Positions 1-8,199 of a stretch of 64,000 nucleotides of DNA are shown piece by piece. Position numbers and translations under genes: made by a program. Within the stretch, counting starts at the first letter, position 1, and the number at the start of each line of letters is the position of its first letter. Location: assembly GCF_004916905.1 (NCBI RefSeq), contig NZ_SDLV01000031.1:124001-188000 (forward strand), written 5' to 3'. Source of the stretch: Chryseobacterium candidae (lineage in GTDB: Bacteria; Bacteroidota; Bacteroidia; Flavobacteriales; Weeksellaceae). Under the pieces are notes generated by a model. That model saw only the letters and a program-made list of their open reading frames with translations. It was not told the DNA's origin and ran no database searches.

Positions 1-124
1 AAAAGGATTTGTAAATCCTTTGTTCATTTACCTTGCAATTCCGATTTTTTTAGGAGAACTATCTCTTTGTTTGTGGTTACTCATAAAAGGTATCGACATA
101 TCAAAACTAGAAAACAACAGATGA
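1..124 (+). CDS. DUF4386 family membrane protein, C-terminal end only
   Basis: The open frame starts before the window (first full codon at base 2) and stops with TGA at 122-124, leaving 40 residues. The piece is one hydrophobic segment that includes NPLFIYLAIPIFLGELSL followed by CLWLLIKGID and a short polar tail. The LWLLIKG ending after a conserved glycine/glutamate helix is what I know from the C-terminus of DUF4386 multi-pass membrane proteins, whose function is unknown. A reading on the opposite strand (28-231) covers the same bases but has no recognisable features. The family assignment rests on this short piece only. Confidence 0.6.
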   Translation, partial: KGFVNPLFIYLAIPIFLGELSLCLWLLIKGIDISKLENNR

Positions 125-329
125 AAATCAATACACTTGAAAATACCCGAACCATTATACCAAAAATGAGAAGGGCTTGAAACCCGAAACAATACTTTTG
201 AAGACATTTTGTAAGTTTCCCTGATTTCCACAATAAAATAAGTAATACGAAGTCTCCTGACTTCGTATTTTTATAATCTTCTCATCTAAAATACCCCACT
301 CTCGCATTTTCTATCCCCCAACTTTTACC

Positions 330-337
330 TATATTTG
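330..337 (+). promoter_or_regulatory. Putative Bacteroidota -7 box for the XRE regulator
   Basis: TATATTTG matches the TAnnTTTG -7 consensus of Bacteroidota housekeeping sigma factors and ends 20 bases before the ATG at 358. No TTG is seen at the expected -33 distance, only a T-run near 307-310, so this is a partial match. Confidence 0.4.
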
Positions 338-357
338 TTTCTATAACGTACACAAAT

Positions 358-765
358 ATGCAAAACAAAAAAATACATCAGGGGAGAAATATCAAGCGTT
401 TTCGGGAGATGCTGGGCATCAAGCAGGAGGCTTTGGCTTTTGATCTTGGTGAAGACTGGAACCAGAAGAAGATTTCGCTTTTGGAGCAGAAAGAAACTAT
501 TGAAGATCTTTTGTTGCAAAAGATTTCCGAAGTGTTGAAAATTCCGGTGGAAGCTTTTCAGAATTTTGATGAAGAGCAGGCAATTAATATTATTTCTAAC
601 ACTTTCGATAATTGTCAGCAACCAGCTTCTATTTTCTATAATTCTACACTTAACCCTGTAGATCAATTGATTAAAGTACACGAAGAAAAAATTGCGCTCT
701 ACGAAAGAATGCTGAAAGAAAAAGATGAGATGATGACCAGGCTGGAGCAGCTGATACAGAAATAA
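358..765 (+). CDS. XRE-family (Cro/CI-type HTH) transcriptional regulator
   Basis: This 135-residue protein has an HTH_3 domain at residues ~8-65. The sequence GRNIKRFREMLGIKQEALA gives helix 1 and the turn into helix 2, and KKISLLEQKETI corresponds to the recognition-helix region. After a linker, residues ~105-135 are charged and heptad-like (KVHEEKIALYERMLKEKDEM), suggesting a short coiled coil for dimerisation. The protein is probably cytoplasmic and DNA-binding, with target unknown. Start ATG 358 lies just downstream of a TAnnTTTG box. The following lipoprotein reading begins 20 bases after its stop and may be cotranscribed. The fold is clear; the role is not. Confidence 0.8.
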   Translation: MQNKKIHQGRNIKRFREMLGIKQEALAFDLGEDWNQKKISLLEQKETIEDLLLQKISEVLKIPVEAFQNFDEEQAINIISNTFDNCQQPASIFYNSTLNPVDQLIKVHEEKIALYERMLKEKDEMMTRLEQLIQK

Positions 766-784
766 AAAACAAAAACCACCCTTT

Positions 785-1234
785 ATGAAACTCTATACTT
801 TCATAGCAGTACTACTTTTGCTATCCTTCAGTTGTGCAAAAAAAGACAAATACAGTGTCGGCCAGGAATGGAATTACAAAACGCGTCCCACAGAAAAAAG
901 CTCCACCCTTAAAATTTTAAAGATTGAAGAATATCCTTAAACCGGAAAAGTGATCCATATTTCCATCAGTGGTTTGAAGATGAAAAATCCTGCCAGCCCT
1001 ACAGGGTATGCAGAAAACCTCAGCCATCTTCCCATATCGGAAGAAGCTTTGAACAAAAGTGTCACCAGTCTGAAAAAGGAGACTTACAAAAACCCTGACT
1101 CCCTTGAAATGGATGGATATTCTTACTGGAAAAAAGAGTTTGATAATGGAAATGCCGGGATATTTACCATTCAAGTTTCTGAGATTATAAGTACCATGGA
1201 AAAATCTATTGTTGCAGGGGATTATACTAAATAA
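785..1234 (+). pseudogene. Small lipoprotein interrupted by an in-frame TAA
   Basis: ATG 785 opens a lipoprotein: hydrophobic leader MKLYTFIAVLLLLSFSCAKK with lipobox FSC, then a polar mature part. Frame 2 is stopped by TAA at 938-940 after 51 residues but stays open afterwards without a frame change, from ACC 941 to TAA 1232-1234. Read through, the product would be about 148 residues; the segments on either side of the stop read naturally as one protein (KIEEYP / TGKVIHISISGLK). One base change (for example AAA to TAA) explains this. Candidates are a pseudogene by nonsense mutation, a strain polymorphism or a sequencing error. The downstream half could start weakly at GTG 950 but would lack a signal peptide. 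Confidence 0.65.
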
Positions 1235-1286
1235 AATTCGATACTTCAATACCTTTTTTCACCTATATAATCGCAACAACATATTA

Positions 1287-1856
1287 ATGAAATCAAGAAT
1301 TCTCTTTCTTCTTATGATTCTAATTTCTTATAGCTGCTCACTAAATAAATATGGCAATGTTCCTGTTAGAAATGAAATTGATCTTTCCTTTAAAAGCTTT
1401 AATGAAATTAAAAATGAAGAAGTTGATAAAGAATCAAAAGATATTACTCTTGGATATTTTTGGGGAATTGGAGAAGATATTTATCCCGCTTTTCAAAAAT
1501 ATAAGTTTGAAATTCCCAGATCATATCAACGAAACGAAAACAACTTCATTCTTAAAGTAGATTATTTTTTCACCAAAGATAAGCAAGTCAAATTCAAGTC
1601 TTATGAATGGAATGAAAATGAAAAAATTGAAACTTCGAATGAAATGTTTAACGAAAAATTCCACGAAATAAAAAAATATATAACTGAAAATCTTGGAAAA
1701 CCATCCCTTGAAATATATGAAGATTTAGAAAAATCTAAAGAAGAAACGGTAAGGGATGATGTAAAATGGCAAAGTAAAAATTTGAACGCCTACTTATTTC
1801 GTTTCAGAGGAAAAGGTGGATTTGATCAAATACGTTTGGCAATTTATTGTGATTAA
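1287..1856 (+). CDS. Lipoprotein of unknown function
   Basis: The product is 189 residues from ATG 1287. An upstream extension of the same frame to 1209 is rejected because it runs into the preceding reading and would bury the signal peptide. The N-terminus MKSRILFLLMILISYSCSL is a type II signal with lipobox SYSC, so a lipid-anchored periplasmic or surface protein is expected. The mature part is rich in Lys/Glu/Asn with scattered aromatics and no motif I recognise. It sits in a row of short accessory genes on the plus strand. No function assigned. Confidence 0.7.
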   Translation: MKSRILFLLMILISYSCSLNKYGNVPVRNEIDLSFKSFNEIKNEEVDKESKDITLGYFWGIGEDIYPAFQKYKFEIPRSYQRNENNFILKVDYFFTKDKQVKFKSYEWNENEKIETSNEMFNEKFHEIKKYITENLGKPSLEIYEDLEKSKEETVRDDVKWQSKNLNAYLFRFRGKGGFDQIRLAIYCD

Positions 1857-1899
1857 GAATATTGTTATGAACAGAAAAACATTAATAAAATAGCTATAC

Positions 1900-2532
1900 A
1901 TGAAAAAAAAATTACTATTTGGAATATTGTTCTCTGTTTCAATTTCTTTTCACATTAAAGCTCAGGATTTTTTACAAAAATTTGAAAAGGAATTTTGCAC
2001 TTGTTTATCTGGTAAAACAAATTATACTGATGAAACATTTAAAACTTGTTCCTATGAAGTAATGTCAAAACTTCAGAAAGATTTTGAAAACTTCCATAAC
2101 AGCACAGCTAACAAAAACAGAAATGATTTCATGAAAGACCTTATGATCAGATTAATAAATAATTGTGATCCTTTCTATATTCATATGGCTGATTTAAAGA
2201 AAACAGGAATGGACAAGTTTAGAAATGATTACAAAGAAATAAGTATCGATTCTCTAAAAAATAAATTTACTGAAACAAAGCTCTTAGCTGATTATTGGGA
2301 AATAGCCAACTGGTATTTTGCCCATAATGAAAATGAACAGGCTGAAAGGATGTATAAAGAAATTTTAAAAAATGAACCTGATCAAGTAGAAGCTGCTTAT
2401 ATGTTAGGTGCTCTTTATGATGAATTGGGAAAATACAAAGAGGCAAAGGTATTATATGACAAAGTGTATGAAAGTACAGGAAATATACAGTATAGATTAT
2501 ATTCGGAAATGGACTTGAAAAAGGTAAAATAA
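1900..2532 (+). CDS. Secreted protein with C-terminal TPR repeats
   Basis: This is a 210-residue protein with signal peptide MKKKLLFGILFSVSISFHIKAQ, probably cleaved after KAQ, giving a periplasmic protein. Residues ~22-110 contain four cysteines (FCTCL, KTCS, NNCDP) that could form disulfides. Residues ~125-205 form at least two tetratricopeptide units: LADYWEIANWYFAHNENEQA then AAYMLGALYDELGKYKEA, each with the W/L-G-Y-A spacing of TPRs. TPRs bind partner proteins; the partner is unknown. The gene lies 43 bases after the preceding lipoprotein stop. Confidence 0.75.
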   Translation: MKKKLLFGILFSVSISFHIKAQDFLQKFEKEFCTCLSGKTNYTDETFKTCSYEVMSKLQKDFENFHNSTANKNRNDFMKDLMIRLINNCDPFYIHMADLKKTGMDKFRNDYKEISIDSLKNKFTETKLLADYWEIANWYFAHNENEQAERMYKEILKNEPDQVEAAYMLGALYDELGKYKEAKVLYDKVYESTGNIQYRLYSEMDLKKVK

Positions 2533-2601
2533 TAATTACGTAATTCAGAAATAAAATTGGTATAAGTACTTCACTAATTCCATTTCATTCAACATAAAAT
2601 A

Positions 2602-3162
2602 ATGGATTTTATAACCAAAGATGAAAATGATGATTCTACTTTCATTGCCAACTGTGAAAAAATCATCAGAAAATATGTTCAGCTCTGGAAACCAAGAGAA
2701 TTATTTATTACCGGTGTAAATAATATTTTTGATAGCAGATGGGCAACTGAAGAAGAAAAATTATTTTCTTTTTGGAGTCATGGTAATGAACTCAGAATAT
2801 CTCTTTTTCACCCTAATATTATTTCTTCTACTTCTATTTATCAGGACTCTTACAGAGGCTATTACATTCCATGTAAGATTTCAGATTATATAAAAAAAAG
2901 AAAAGAAGGAGAATACCGTCTGTTTGAAGTACATTACTCTCCACTAAAACAATATTACTTTCCTGCCATCAATAATGGGCTTTTGGTTTGGTATAGTAAA
3001 AATTCATTAATTGATAATAAAGGTACTTTAATGTTTCATTATACCAACGGTATGGAAATTAAAATCCTGCATGTGACTTTGAGTAAAAGTGAAAACTGGA
3101 ATGTTTCTGATTCATTTGGTATTTCAAAATCCGAAAGTCAGGAAATAATTAACAATAATTAA
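2602..3162 (+). CDS. Hypothetical cytoplasmic protein
   Basis: The product is 186 residues without a signal peptide or membrane segment. The sequence is aromatic-rich (SFWSHGNELRISLFHP, YRGYYIPCKISDYI, FEVHYSPLKQYYFP), suggesting a compact beta-rich globular domain. I do not recognise the family. It is followed about 40 bases after its stop by the first copy of a repeat that also follows the 3499-4140 gene, so the two may be units of the same accessory cassette. An immunity-protein role is conceivable but nothing in the sequence proves it. Confidence 0.6.
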   Translation: MDFITKDENDDSTFIANCEKIIRKYVQLWKPRELFITGVNNIFDSRWATEEEKLFSFWSHGNELRISLFHPNIISSTSIYQDSYRGYYIPCKISDYIKKRKEGEYRLFEVHYSPLKQYYFPAINNGLLVWYSKNSLIDNKGTLMFHYTNGMEIKILHVTLSKSENWNVSDSFGISKSESQEIINNN

Positions 3163-3201
3163 ATGTAGCTACCGTACTATTGTATCCTGTGGCTTAGTTT
3201 T

Positions 3202-3272
3202 TTTTATATTATTGAAATGTTTAATTTATAATACTATAACCACACGAAGGATTCGTGCGGTAGCAGTGGGCA
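3202..3272 (+). repeat. Direct repeat copy 1 with hairpin core
   Basis: This copy matches 4159-4229. The 23 bases at 3236-3258 (ATAACCACACGAAGGATTCG then TGC) are identical to 4193-4215, and similarity continues upstream through an AT-rich TTTTATATTATT...TTTAATTTATAATA segment. The core folds as CACGAA-GGA-TTCGTG, extended in this copy by ACC/GGT around a single mismatch. It may be a 3'-UTR hairpin duplicated with a gene cassette or a dispersed element. Confidence 0.7.
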
Positions 3273-3376
3273 TCTATGACAAACTACCAGAAAGGGACAT
3301 TATAAGCCCATATATTCATCTGATCAAAATACTTGAAGCAGCGTACCTTCTTCTTGCAAGGAAAGGGAAAAAATAA
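3273..3376 (+). other. Open remnant after repeat copy 1
   Basis: The frame through 3263-3376 is open and ends in TAA 3374-3376, reading YDKLPERDIISPYIHLIK then an Ala/Leu-rich helix and a basic tail. It has no credible start codon because the repeat lies directly upstream. It looks like the tail of a lost gene. The rest of 3377-3498 is AT-rich without genes and holds a TAGATTTG -7-like box at 3462-3469 before the next ATG. Confidence 0.3.
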
Positions 3377-3498
3377 AACCTATTCTAAAAGAACAATTTT
3401 TGTTCAAATGCTCTCTATTCAAATTTGAACTTATAGATACTCTCATGTTAATTTAATATTCTAGATTTGGATGTTTGTAACAAAAAAACAAATTAAGA

Positions 3499-4140
3499 AT
3501 GAAAGTTAATTGCAACAAATGTAAAAATGAAGTTATTACCATAACCTTTTCTGAAGAACAAAAGCTTGATCTTTATATTTTGATGCAATACGATTTAAAA
3601 GTATTTACTGAAAAAAAAATAATTGACGAATTCAATTTAGACAAAAAAGAAGCAAAAATTATTATTCAACATTTAAACAATAGAAACGGCAGATGTGCAG
3701 AATGTGAATTTGAAAAATTGAATGGAGAATATATTGAGTGTCCAAATTGTGGTGCTTTTAATTATAATCTTAATGAACCAATGTTTAATTTAGAGTTTTG
3801 CAGTCATTTAGAATGGTCTCTGGATTTTAACAACATTGAAAATGAAAAGATAAAATATTATGCTAAGAATTTTTGGTGTGATGGTGTAAGTCATTTACCG
3901 GAAGACACAAAATCTTTACTGTATCATAATATTGAAAACAACAAGCAAATCATAACAAAAGCCTGGATTGGATATGGTGGCAATGAAATTTATGAAATGA
4001 AAATCAAGTTTGGGGAAAAAGCTATAGAAAATTATAAAAATAATAAAAGTTTAATCGAATGCATTCCAGGAAATAATGAAAATCCGAATTGGATAAAGTT
4101 ATTTATGGAAGATAAAAAGATTGAAATTCAATTAAAATAA
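3499..4140 (+). CDS. Putative zinc-ribbon protein of unknown function
   Basis: The 213-residue product has three CxxC knuckles: CNKC at residues 5-8, CAEC near 73-76 and CPNC near 87-90. The first could pair with either of the other two to bind structural zinc, as in rubredoxin-like or treble-clef folds. No signal peptide is present, so it is cytoplasmic. The C-terminal half (~120-213) is a mixed alpha/beta region with WIGYGGNEIYEMKIKFG. Copies of the same ~70 bp repeat lie about 230 bases upstream of the gene and directly downstream. Function is unknown; DNA or RNA binding is only one possibility. Confidence 0.65.
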   Translation: MKVNCNKCKNEVITITFSEEQKLDLYILMQYDLKVFTEKKIIDEFNLDKKEAKIIIQHLNNRNGRCAECEFEKLNGEYIECPNCGAFNYNLNEPMFNLEFCSHLEWSLDFNNIENEKIKYYAKNFWCDGVSHLPEDTKSLLYHNIENNKQIITKAWIGYGGNEIYEMKIKFGEKAIENYKNNKSLIECIPGNNENPNWIKLFMEDKKIEIQLK

Positions 4141-4158
4141 TAACTGTTGCTAACATGA

Positions 4159-4229
4159 TTTTATATTATTAGAATTTTTAATTTATAATATGATAACCAC
4201 ACGAAGGATTCGTGCAGCAGCGGGGAACA
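4159..4229 (+). repeat. Direct repeat copy 2 with hairpin core
   Basis: Second copy of the 3202-3272 repeat, 957 bases downstream, starting 18 bases after the stop of the zinc-ribbon gene. The CACGAA-GGA-TTCGTG hairpin is conserved exactly. The outer ACC/GGT pairing of copy 1 is lost here (CAGC follows). Confidence 0.7.
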
Positions 4230-4250
4230 TTCAACAGCCTCTAAAAAAAT

Positions 4251-4282
4251 AAGAACCCCGAAGTCCGGACTTCGGGGTTCTT
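4251..4282. terminator. Bidirectional intrinsic terminator, perfect 16-bp stem
   Basis: AAGAACCCCGAAGTCC is followed immediately by its exact reverse complement. An A-run lies to the left, which acts as a U-run for minus-strand transcripts; the right side is only moderately T-rich. It lies between the plus-strand zinc-ribbon gene and the minus-strand CBS gene, which converge here. Confidence 0.8.
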
Positions 4283-4368
4283 ATACCTATGCAATTTTCA
4301 ATTACTCTGAATTTGGAAAATTTAAGGAACTCAGTATAAATGGGCATTTAAAGTGAATACTGATCCAT

Positions 4369-4797
4369 TTAATACTGCTGCAATAAATACTTTAAAATAT
4401 CTGTAGTAGTTACAATACCTTTTAGGTCACCATTTTCTACCACCGGAACAGAATGAAAACTATGTTCGGATAAAATCTCTGCTACCTCTTTTATGGTAGT
4501 ATCAGGATTTACAGTGAGAGGAGCTTTTGTCATCACCTGCGAAATAGTAAATACGTCGTATACCACTGCTGACACAGGAACATCTTCCGCATCATCCGAT
4601 TGTTCTACATCCGCATAGCTGATTTTTAATAGATCACTATAACTTAATACTCCTAATAACTTTTGATTTTCTACAACCGGAATATGCCTGATTTTATTTT
4701 TTTTAAATAAACTTTCAGCCTCATACAATGATTGTGTAAGATTAAGTGTAATCAGTTCTTTGGTCATAATTTGGGAAATTGGAACTCTTTGTTTCAT
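4369..4797 (-). CDS. Stand-alone two-CBS-domain protein
   Basis: This 142-residue product has two tandem CBS motifs: residues ~7-60 (ISQIMTKELITLNLTQSL ... IRHIPVVE ... LLGVLSYSDLL) and ~85-142 (ISQVMTKAPLTVNPDTTI ... HSVPVVENGDLKGIVTTTDIL). Each has the G-(I/V)-(L/V)-(S/T)-x-x-D-(I/L)-L ending that contacts adenosyl ligands. No catalytic domain is attached, so it is probably a cytoplasmic AMP/ATP/SAM-sensing module acting on an unknown partner. An acidic linker (EQSDDAEDVP) separates the repeats. Monocistronic. Confidence 0.85.
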   Translation of the reverse strand: MKQRVPISQIMTKELITLNLTQSLYEAESLFKKNKIRHIPVVENQKLLGVLSYSDLLKISYADVEQSDDAEDVPVSAVVYDVFTISQVMTKAPLTVNPDTTIKEVAEILSEHSFHSVPVVENGDLKGIVTTTDILKYLLQQY

Positions 4798-5215
4798 ACC
4801 ATTTTTGTTTAGATTATTGTGAAAATTAACAATGAAAAACGAACCCTAAATCCCTTTTTCATACTCAAAGTTAGCGAAGAAACACCCGCCTTATCATACA
4901 ATTACGGCTGATATTTATCAATTTTTCCCGTTGTATGATATGTTAAATATCATGGTTGCATTTTTGTGATTTTTTAAAGGATTTTCTAATTTTAATAAAT
5001 CATTTTCAATACCTTACCAAAAATCAACCTGTTTTTTCCATGCAGGCAAAGCAGATCTTGATGCTGCCGGAAAATATCTCTGCCTGACCAAAAGCATATG
5101 GTAATTCTCTTCAACTTTTTCCTATCTTTAAACCACAAATATTCGCTTAAAACCGGTATTAAAAACAAACCTGAATCACTGAAAGAAAGTTAAACAGAAT
5201 CCAACACTGAAACGC
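4798..5215. other. 418-bp intergenic region between divergent genes
   Basis: This region separates the minus-strand CBS gene from the plus-strand Kelch gene and must hold both promoters. A near-consensus -7 box (TATCTTTA, 5123-5130) precedes the Kelch gene. No open frame with a credible start, no tRNA and no strong hairpin was seen. Confidence 0.5.
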
Positions 5216-6397
5216 ATGCCATTGAAAACAAAATTATTATTCCTGTCATTTTTAAGTTCACTGCTCGCCCATGCACAAACGCTTAACTTTAAAAGTCTCG
5301 CCAATATGTCTGTGGGCAGAGGTGCTGCAACCAGTATCATTGTGGATGATAATATCTATGTGATCAATGGATATCTGGCAAGCGGAGGTAACGCCAATTA
5401 TATTGAAAAATATAATATTACGGATAATAAATGGAGTGTTCTCACTGCTACTCTCAGTCCCAAAAAATTTGCTAATTCGGAGACTTACAATAATAAAATT
5501 TATATTTTTAACGGTTGGGGAAACAGCCATCTTGAAATTGTAGACCTTGCCACGCATAAGGTAACGAAAGGAGCTGTTAACCGTTCCTATACAGGAAATG
5601 CAGGTTCTGCTATTCATAATGGCAAAATATATGTGTTTGGTGGCAGCGGCCTAAACGGTGCTGCAACTACTGTATTTTCTAACAGATTCCAATATTACGA
5701 TATTGTTTCCAATACATGGCATCCATTACCTAATATGCCCACCGCCAGAGAAGCAAAAGGCAAAATAGTGAACGATAAGCTTTATGTTATTGGTGGTTTT
5801 AACGGCACCTCATCCCGCCTGATCAATGTTTATGACCTCAACACCAATCTGTGGACCGATCAATTTACGATGCCTGCCGGGATATCCGGACATTCATTAG
5901 CCGTATCCGGTGATAAGATTTTTATTGCCGGAGGTTACAATAATCAGACTTTTCTGGCCTATTTTGATACAACAACCCATAAATTCCATCAGCTATCATC
6001 CAATATGATTCCCCGAAGACACGCCGCAGCAGAGGTATATAATAATAAATTATACATCCTCGGCGGAAGTACAACGTCTATAACGAAATCAGCTATTAAA
6101 AGTATACAGGCAGCCGATATTACTGAGAATGCCCTCTCTTCAGATACAGCCAGTGAAGATCATGAAACTAAAACAAGAGTGTATACCAATGCACAAAGAG
6201 ATGGCTTTATCATCAGCAATAAAAATAACAGCAATCAATTTGAATTTACCGTTTACTCTTTAGATGGAAGGGAAATAAGTAAAGGTTTTGCTTACTATAA
6301 TAAAACGATAGATTTATCCAGAGTAAAACCCGGAAACTATATTTTCAGTTTTAAAAATGAGAAAGGGGTTTTACAGCAGATTAAAATTTACAGATAA
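5216..6397 (+). CDS. Kelch-repeat surface protein with T9SS sorting domain
   Basis: The 393-residue product begins with a signal peptide (LLFLSFLSSLLAHAQ). Residues ~28-295 form about six Kelch motifs, recognisable as N-K-(I/L)-Y-(I/V)-(I/F)-(G/N)-G blades: DDNIYVINGY, NNKIYIFNGW, NGKIYVFGGS, NDKLYVIGGF, GDKIFIAGGY and NNKLYILGGS, consistent with a beta-propeller. Residues ~315-393 end in YSLDGREISKG...PGNYIFSFKNEKGV, the hallmark of T9SS type A C-terminal sorting domains that route proteins across the outer membrane. It is therefore expected on the cell surface or outside. Ligand unknown. Confidence 0.85.
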   Translation: MPLKTKLLFLSFLSSLLAHAQTLNFKSLANMSVGRGAATSIIVDDNIYVINGYLASGGNANYIEKYNITDNKWSVLTATLSPKKFANSETYNNKIYIFNGWGNSHLEIVDLATHKVTKGAVNRSYTGNAGSAIHNGKIYVFGGSGLNGAATTVFSNRFQYYDIVSNTWHPLPNMPTAREAKGKIVNDKLYVIGGFNGTSSRLINVYDLNTNLWTDQFTMPAGISGHSLAVSGDKIFIAGGYNNQTFLAYFDTTTHKFHQLSSNMIPRRHAAAEVYNNKLYILGGSTTSITKSAIKSIQAADITENALSSDTASEDHETKTRVYTNAQRDGFIISNKNNSNQFEFTVYSLDGREISKGFAYYNKTIDLSRVKPGNYIFSFKNEKGVLQQIKIYR

Positions 6398-6416
6398 TAT
6401 CTCCTAAATATTCTTA

Positions 6417-6827
6417 ATGATACATCTCCGAATTGATAAAATTAAAGAGAAATGGGCAAGTGAAAATATAAAGCTTAGCCCACCCGCAACACGGAAAGCT
6501 ATAAAAGTATTCGAAGAAATCATTGATTTTCATTTTTCTGATGATTTTAAAGAATTTTATTTAAATCTGGATGGATTTGCAGATTGGGACTGGACAAAAA
6601 ATATGTTTTCTATCTGGCCACTAGCAAGAATTCTGGAGGAATATCATAATGAAAATGATAAGAGTTTCATTGTATTTGCAGACTATATGATTAACGCGCA
6701 TCATATCGGTTTTGTAAAAGGGAAAAACGGGATATTTAAAAATACAGATGAAATGCCTGTGAAGATAGCAAATACTTTTTCTGAAGCAATCTTTCTTATC
6801 CATATAGATGCAGATATTCTGTATTGA
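6417..6827 (+). CDS. SMI1/KNR4 (SUKH) family protein
   Basis: This 136-residue cytoplasmic protein fits the SUKH fold: an N-terminal helix, the typical FSDDFKEFYLNLDGFADWD motif at ~40-60, then the IWPLARILEEY strand/helix and IVFADYMINAHHIGFVKG. SUKH proteins are often immunity proteins of polymorphic toxin systems, but stand-alone members are common in flavobacteria and no toxin gene is visible beside it. It starts 19 bases after the Kelch gene and may be cotranscribed with it. Confidence 0.75.
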   Translation: MIHLRIDKIKEKWASENIKLSPPATRKAIKVFEEIIDFHFSDDFKEFYLNLDGFADWDWTKNMFSIWPLARILEEYHNENDKSFIVFADYMINAHHIGFVKGKNGIFKNTDEMPVKIANTFSEAIFLIHIDADILY

Positions 6828-6919
6828 GATCAATTACTTACAGATAAACATTCTGTAGGATCAACTTTGTCACTTATTTTATTTTGACTTATCATTAAAT
6901 AAAAAATTCCTACACTTTT

Positions 6920-7579
6920 ATGAAAAAAGCATTTGAATTTCTCACCCATTTAAAAGAAAATAACAATCGGGAATGGTTTGTTCAACACAAATCTGAATAC
7001 GATACTATTGTAAAGGAAAATAAAGTTTTATTTACCCAGATCTATCATGAGCTTCAGGAACATGATCAGCTTAAAGGAATCCATATTTTCAGGATTTACA
7101 ATGATGTTCGTTTTTCTAAAGACAAGACACCCTATAAAACCAATTTCGGCGTTGGATATTCGCGGTCGAAACCCATGCTGAGAGGCGGATATTATATTCA
7201 GCTGGAACCCGGCAACAGTTTTGTAGGAGGCGGTTTTTGGGGTCCGGAAGCCAAAGATTTACTTCGTATCCGTAAAGAATTTGAAATCAGCAGCTCAGAA
7301 ATTGAAAAAATTATCTCAGATAAGACTTTTATACAATATTTTGGAGAACTCAAAGGTGATGCTGTAAAAACAGCACCTCGTGGGTTTGATAAAAATCATC
7401 CGTCTATAGATTTAATCCGGAAAAAGCAATTTGTTGTAATGCGGAAATTTACAGACAAGGAGGTTTTATCAGACAATTTTCAAAAAGAAGCACTGCAAAC
7501 CTTACTTGCCATGAGACCTTTTTTTGATTATATGAGTGAAATTCTGACCACGGATTTGAACGGAGAGCCTTTATTTTAA
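6920..7579 (+). CDS. DUF2461 family protein
   Basis: The 219-residue product shows the DUF2461 hallmarks: FLTHLKENNNREWFVQHKSEY at the N-terminus, then RIYNDVRFSKDKTPYKTNFG at ~57-76, the glycine-rich YIQLEPGNSFVGGGFWGPE at ~91-110, and the late HPSIDLIRKKQFVVMRKF. The family (TIGR02453) is widespread with no settled biochemical function. Full length for the family. No signal peptide. Six bases separate it from the following lipoprotein gene, so the two probably share a transcript. Confidence 0.88.
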   Translation: MKKAFEFLTHLKENNNREWFVQHKSEYDTIVKENKVLFTQIYHELQEHDQLKGIHIFRIYNDVRFSKDKTPYKTNFGVGYSRSKPMLRGGYYIQLEPGNSFVGGGFWGPEAKDLLRIRKEFEISSSEIEKIISDKTFIQYFGELKGDAVKTAPRGFDKNHPSIDLIRKKQFVVMRKFTDKEVLSDNFQKEALQTLLAMRPFFDYMSEILTTDLNGEPLF

Positions 7580-7585
7580 AAAGTC

Positions 7586-8140
7586 ATGAAAAAAATGCTC
7601 TTATTCATTTTTACCTCTTTCATAATATTTGGTTGTTCTAAGAATTCTCAGAAAACAAAATCCATGGATTTTCGCAGTTTTAAACTTCAGGCTCCTAAAG
7701 ACTGGAGCAAGTTGAAACTGGGTACATATGATAGTAATGCCGGAATTATCATTACAAAAAATAATGATTCGATTTTTTATGATTACGGACCTTATTCCTA
7801 TTCATTAGAAGAAAATGTCACGATTATTAACAGAAAAGATTTCAACAAACTTCTAGCAGTGAATCCAAAGGCTGATACAACACAATTTATTGTCATTGAT
7901 AAAAATGTAAATAGAGAAGATTTTGTCAAAAGTAAAATAACCTATAAAAAAATTGATGGGTACAAGGTAAAAATATTAGAGCCCAAACAAGTGGGAAAAG
8001 GAATAACAGGATTTTATATTGACAGCCTCAAGACTGGACCAATAGGAAAAATCAGATTCAATCTATATGGTACAAATCTGAAAAAAGAAAGTCAGGTAGA
8101 ACTTTTAAAAGCAATTCATACATTACAGTTTACACAATAA
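7586..8140 (+). CDS. Lipoprotein of unknown function
   Basis: The 184-residue product has a type II signal (MKKMLLFIFTSFIIFGCSKN, lipobox FGC). The mature part starts with FRSFKLQAPKDWSKLKLG, resembling small lipoproteins whose opening describes a PsbP/DUF1795-like fold (a conserved Tyr/Trp after a hydrophobic strand), and ends in ALHTLQFT-like ILHTLQFTQ chemistry (AIHTLQFTQ). That resemblance is weak. It follows the DUF2461 gene by 6 bases. Membrane-anchored, function unknown. Confidence 0.65.
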   Translation: MKKMLLFIFTSFIIFGCSKNSQKTKSMDFRSFKLQAPKDWSKLKLGTYDSNAGIIITKNNDSIFYDYGPYSYSLEENVTIINRKDFNKLLAVNPKADTTQFIVIDKNVNREDFVKSKITYKKIDGYKVKILEPKQVGKGITGFYIDSLKTGPIGKIRFNLYGTNLKKESQVELLKAIHTLQFTQ

Positions 8141-8199
8141 TATTCAGGACACAGAAAAAATCAGATTTCCTTTTTTTATGTTACCCAATTAAAAAAAAC

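Noticed and set aside
28-231. 67-codon minus-strand reading at the left edge
   Set aside because: It lies antisense over the DUF4386 C-terminus and shows no domain or signal.
3202-4229. Insertion sequence or integron attC sites
   Set aside because: No transposase or integrase is nearby, and the hairpin lacks attC core sites.
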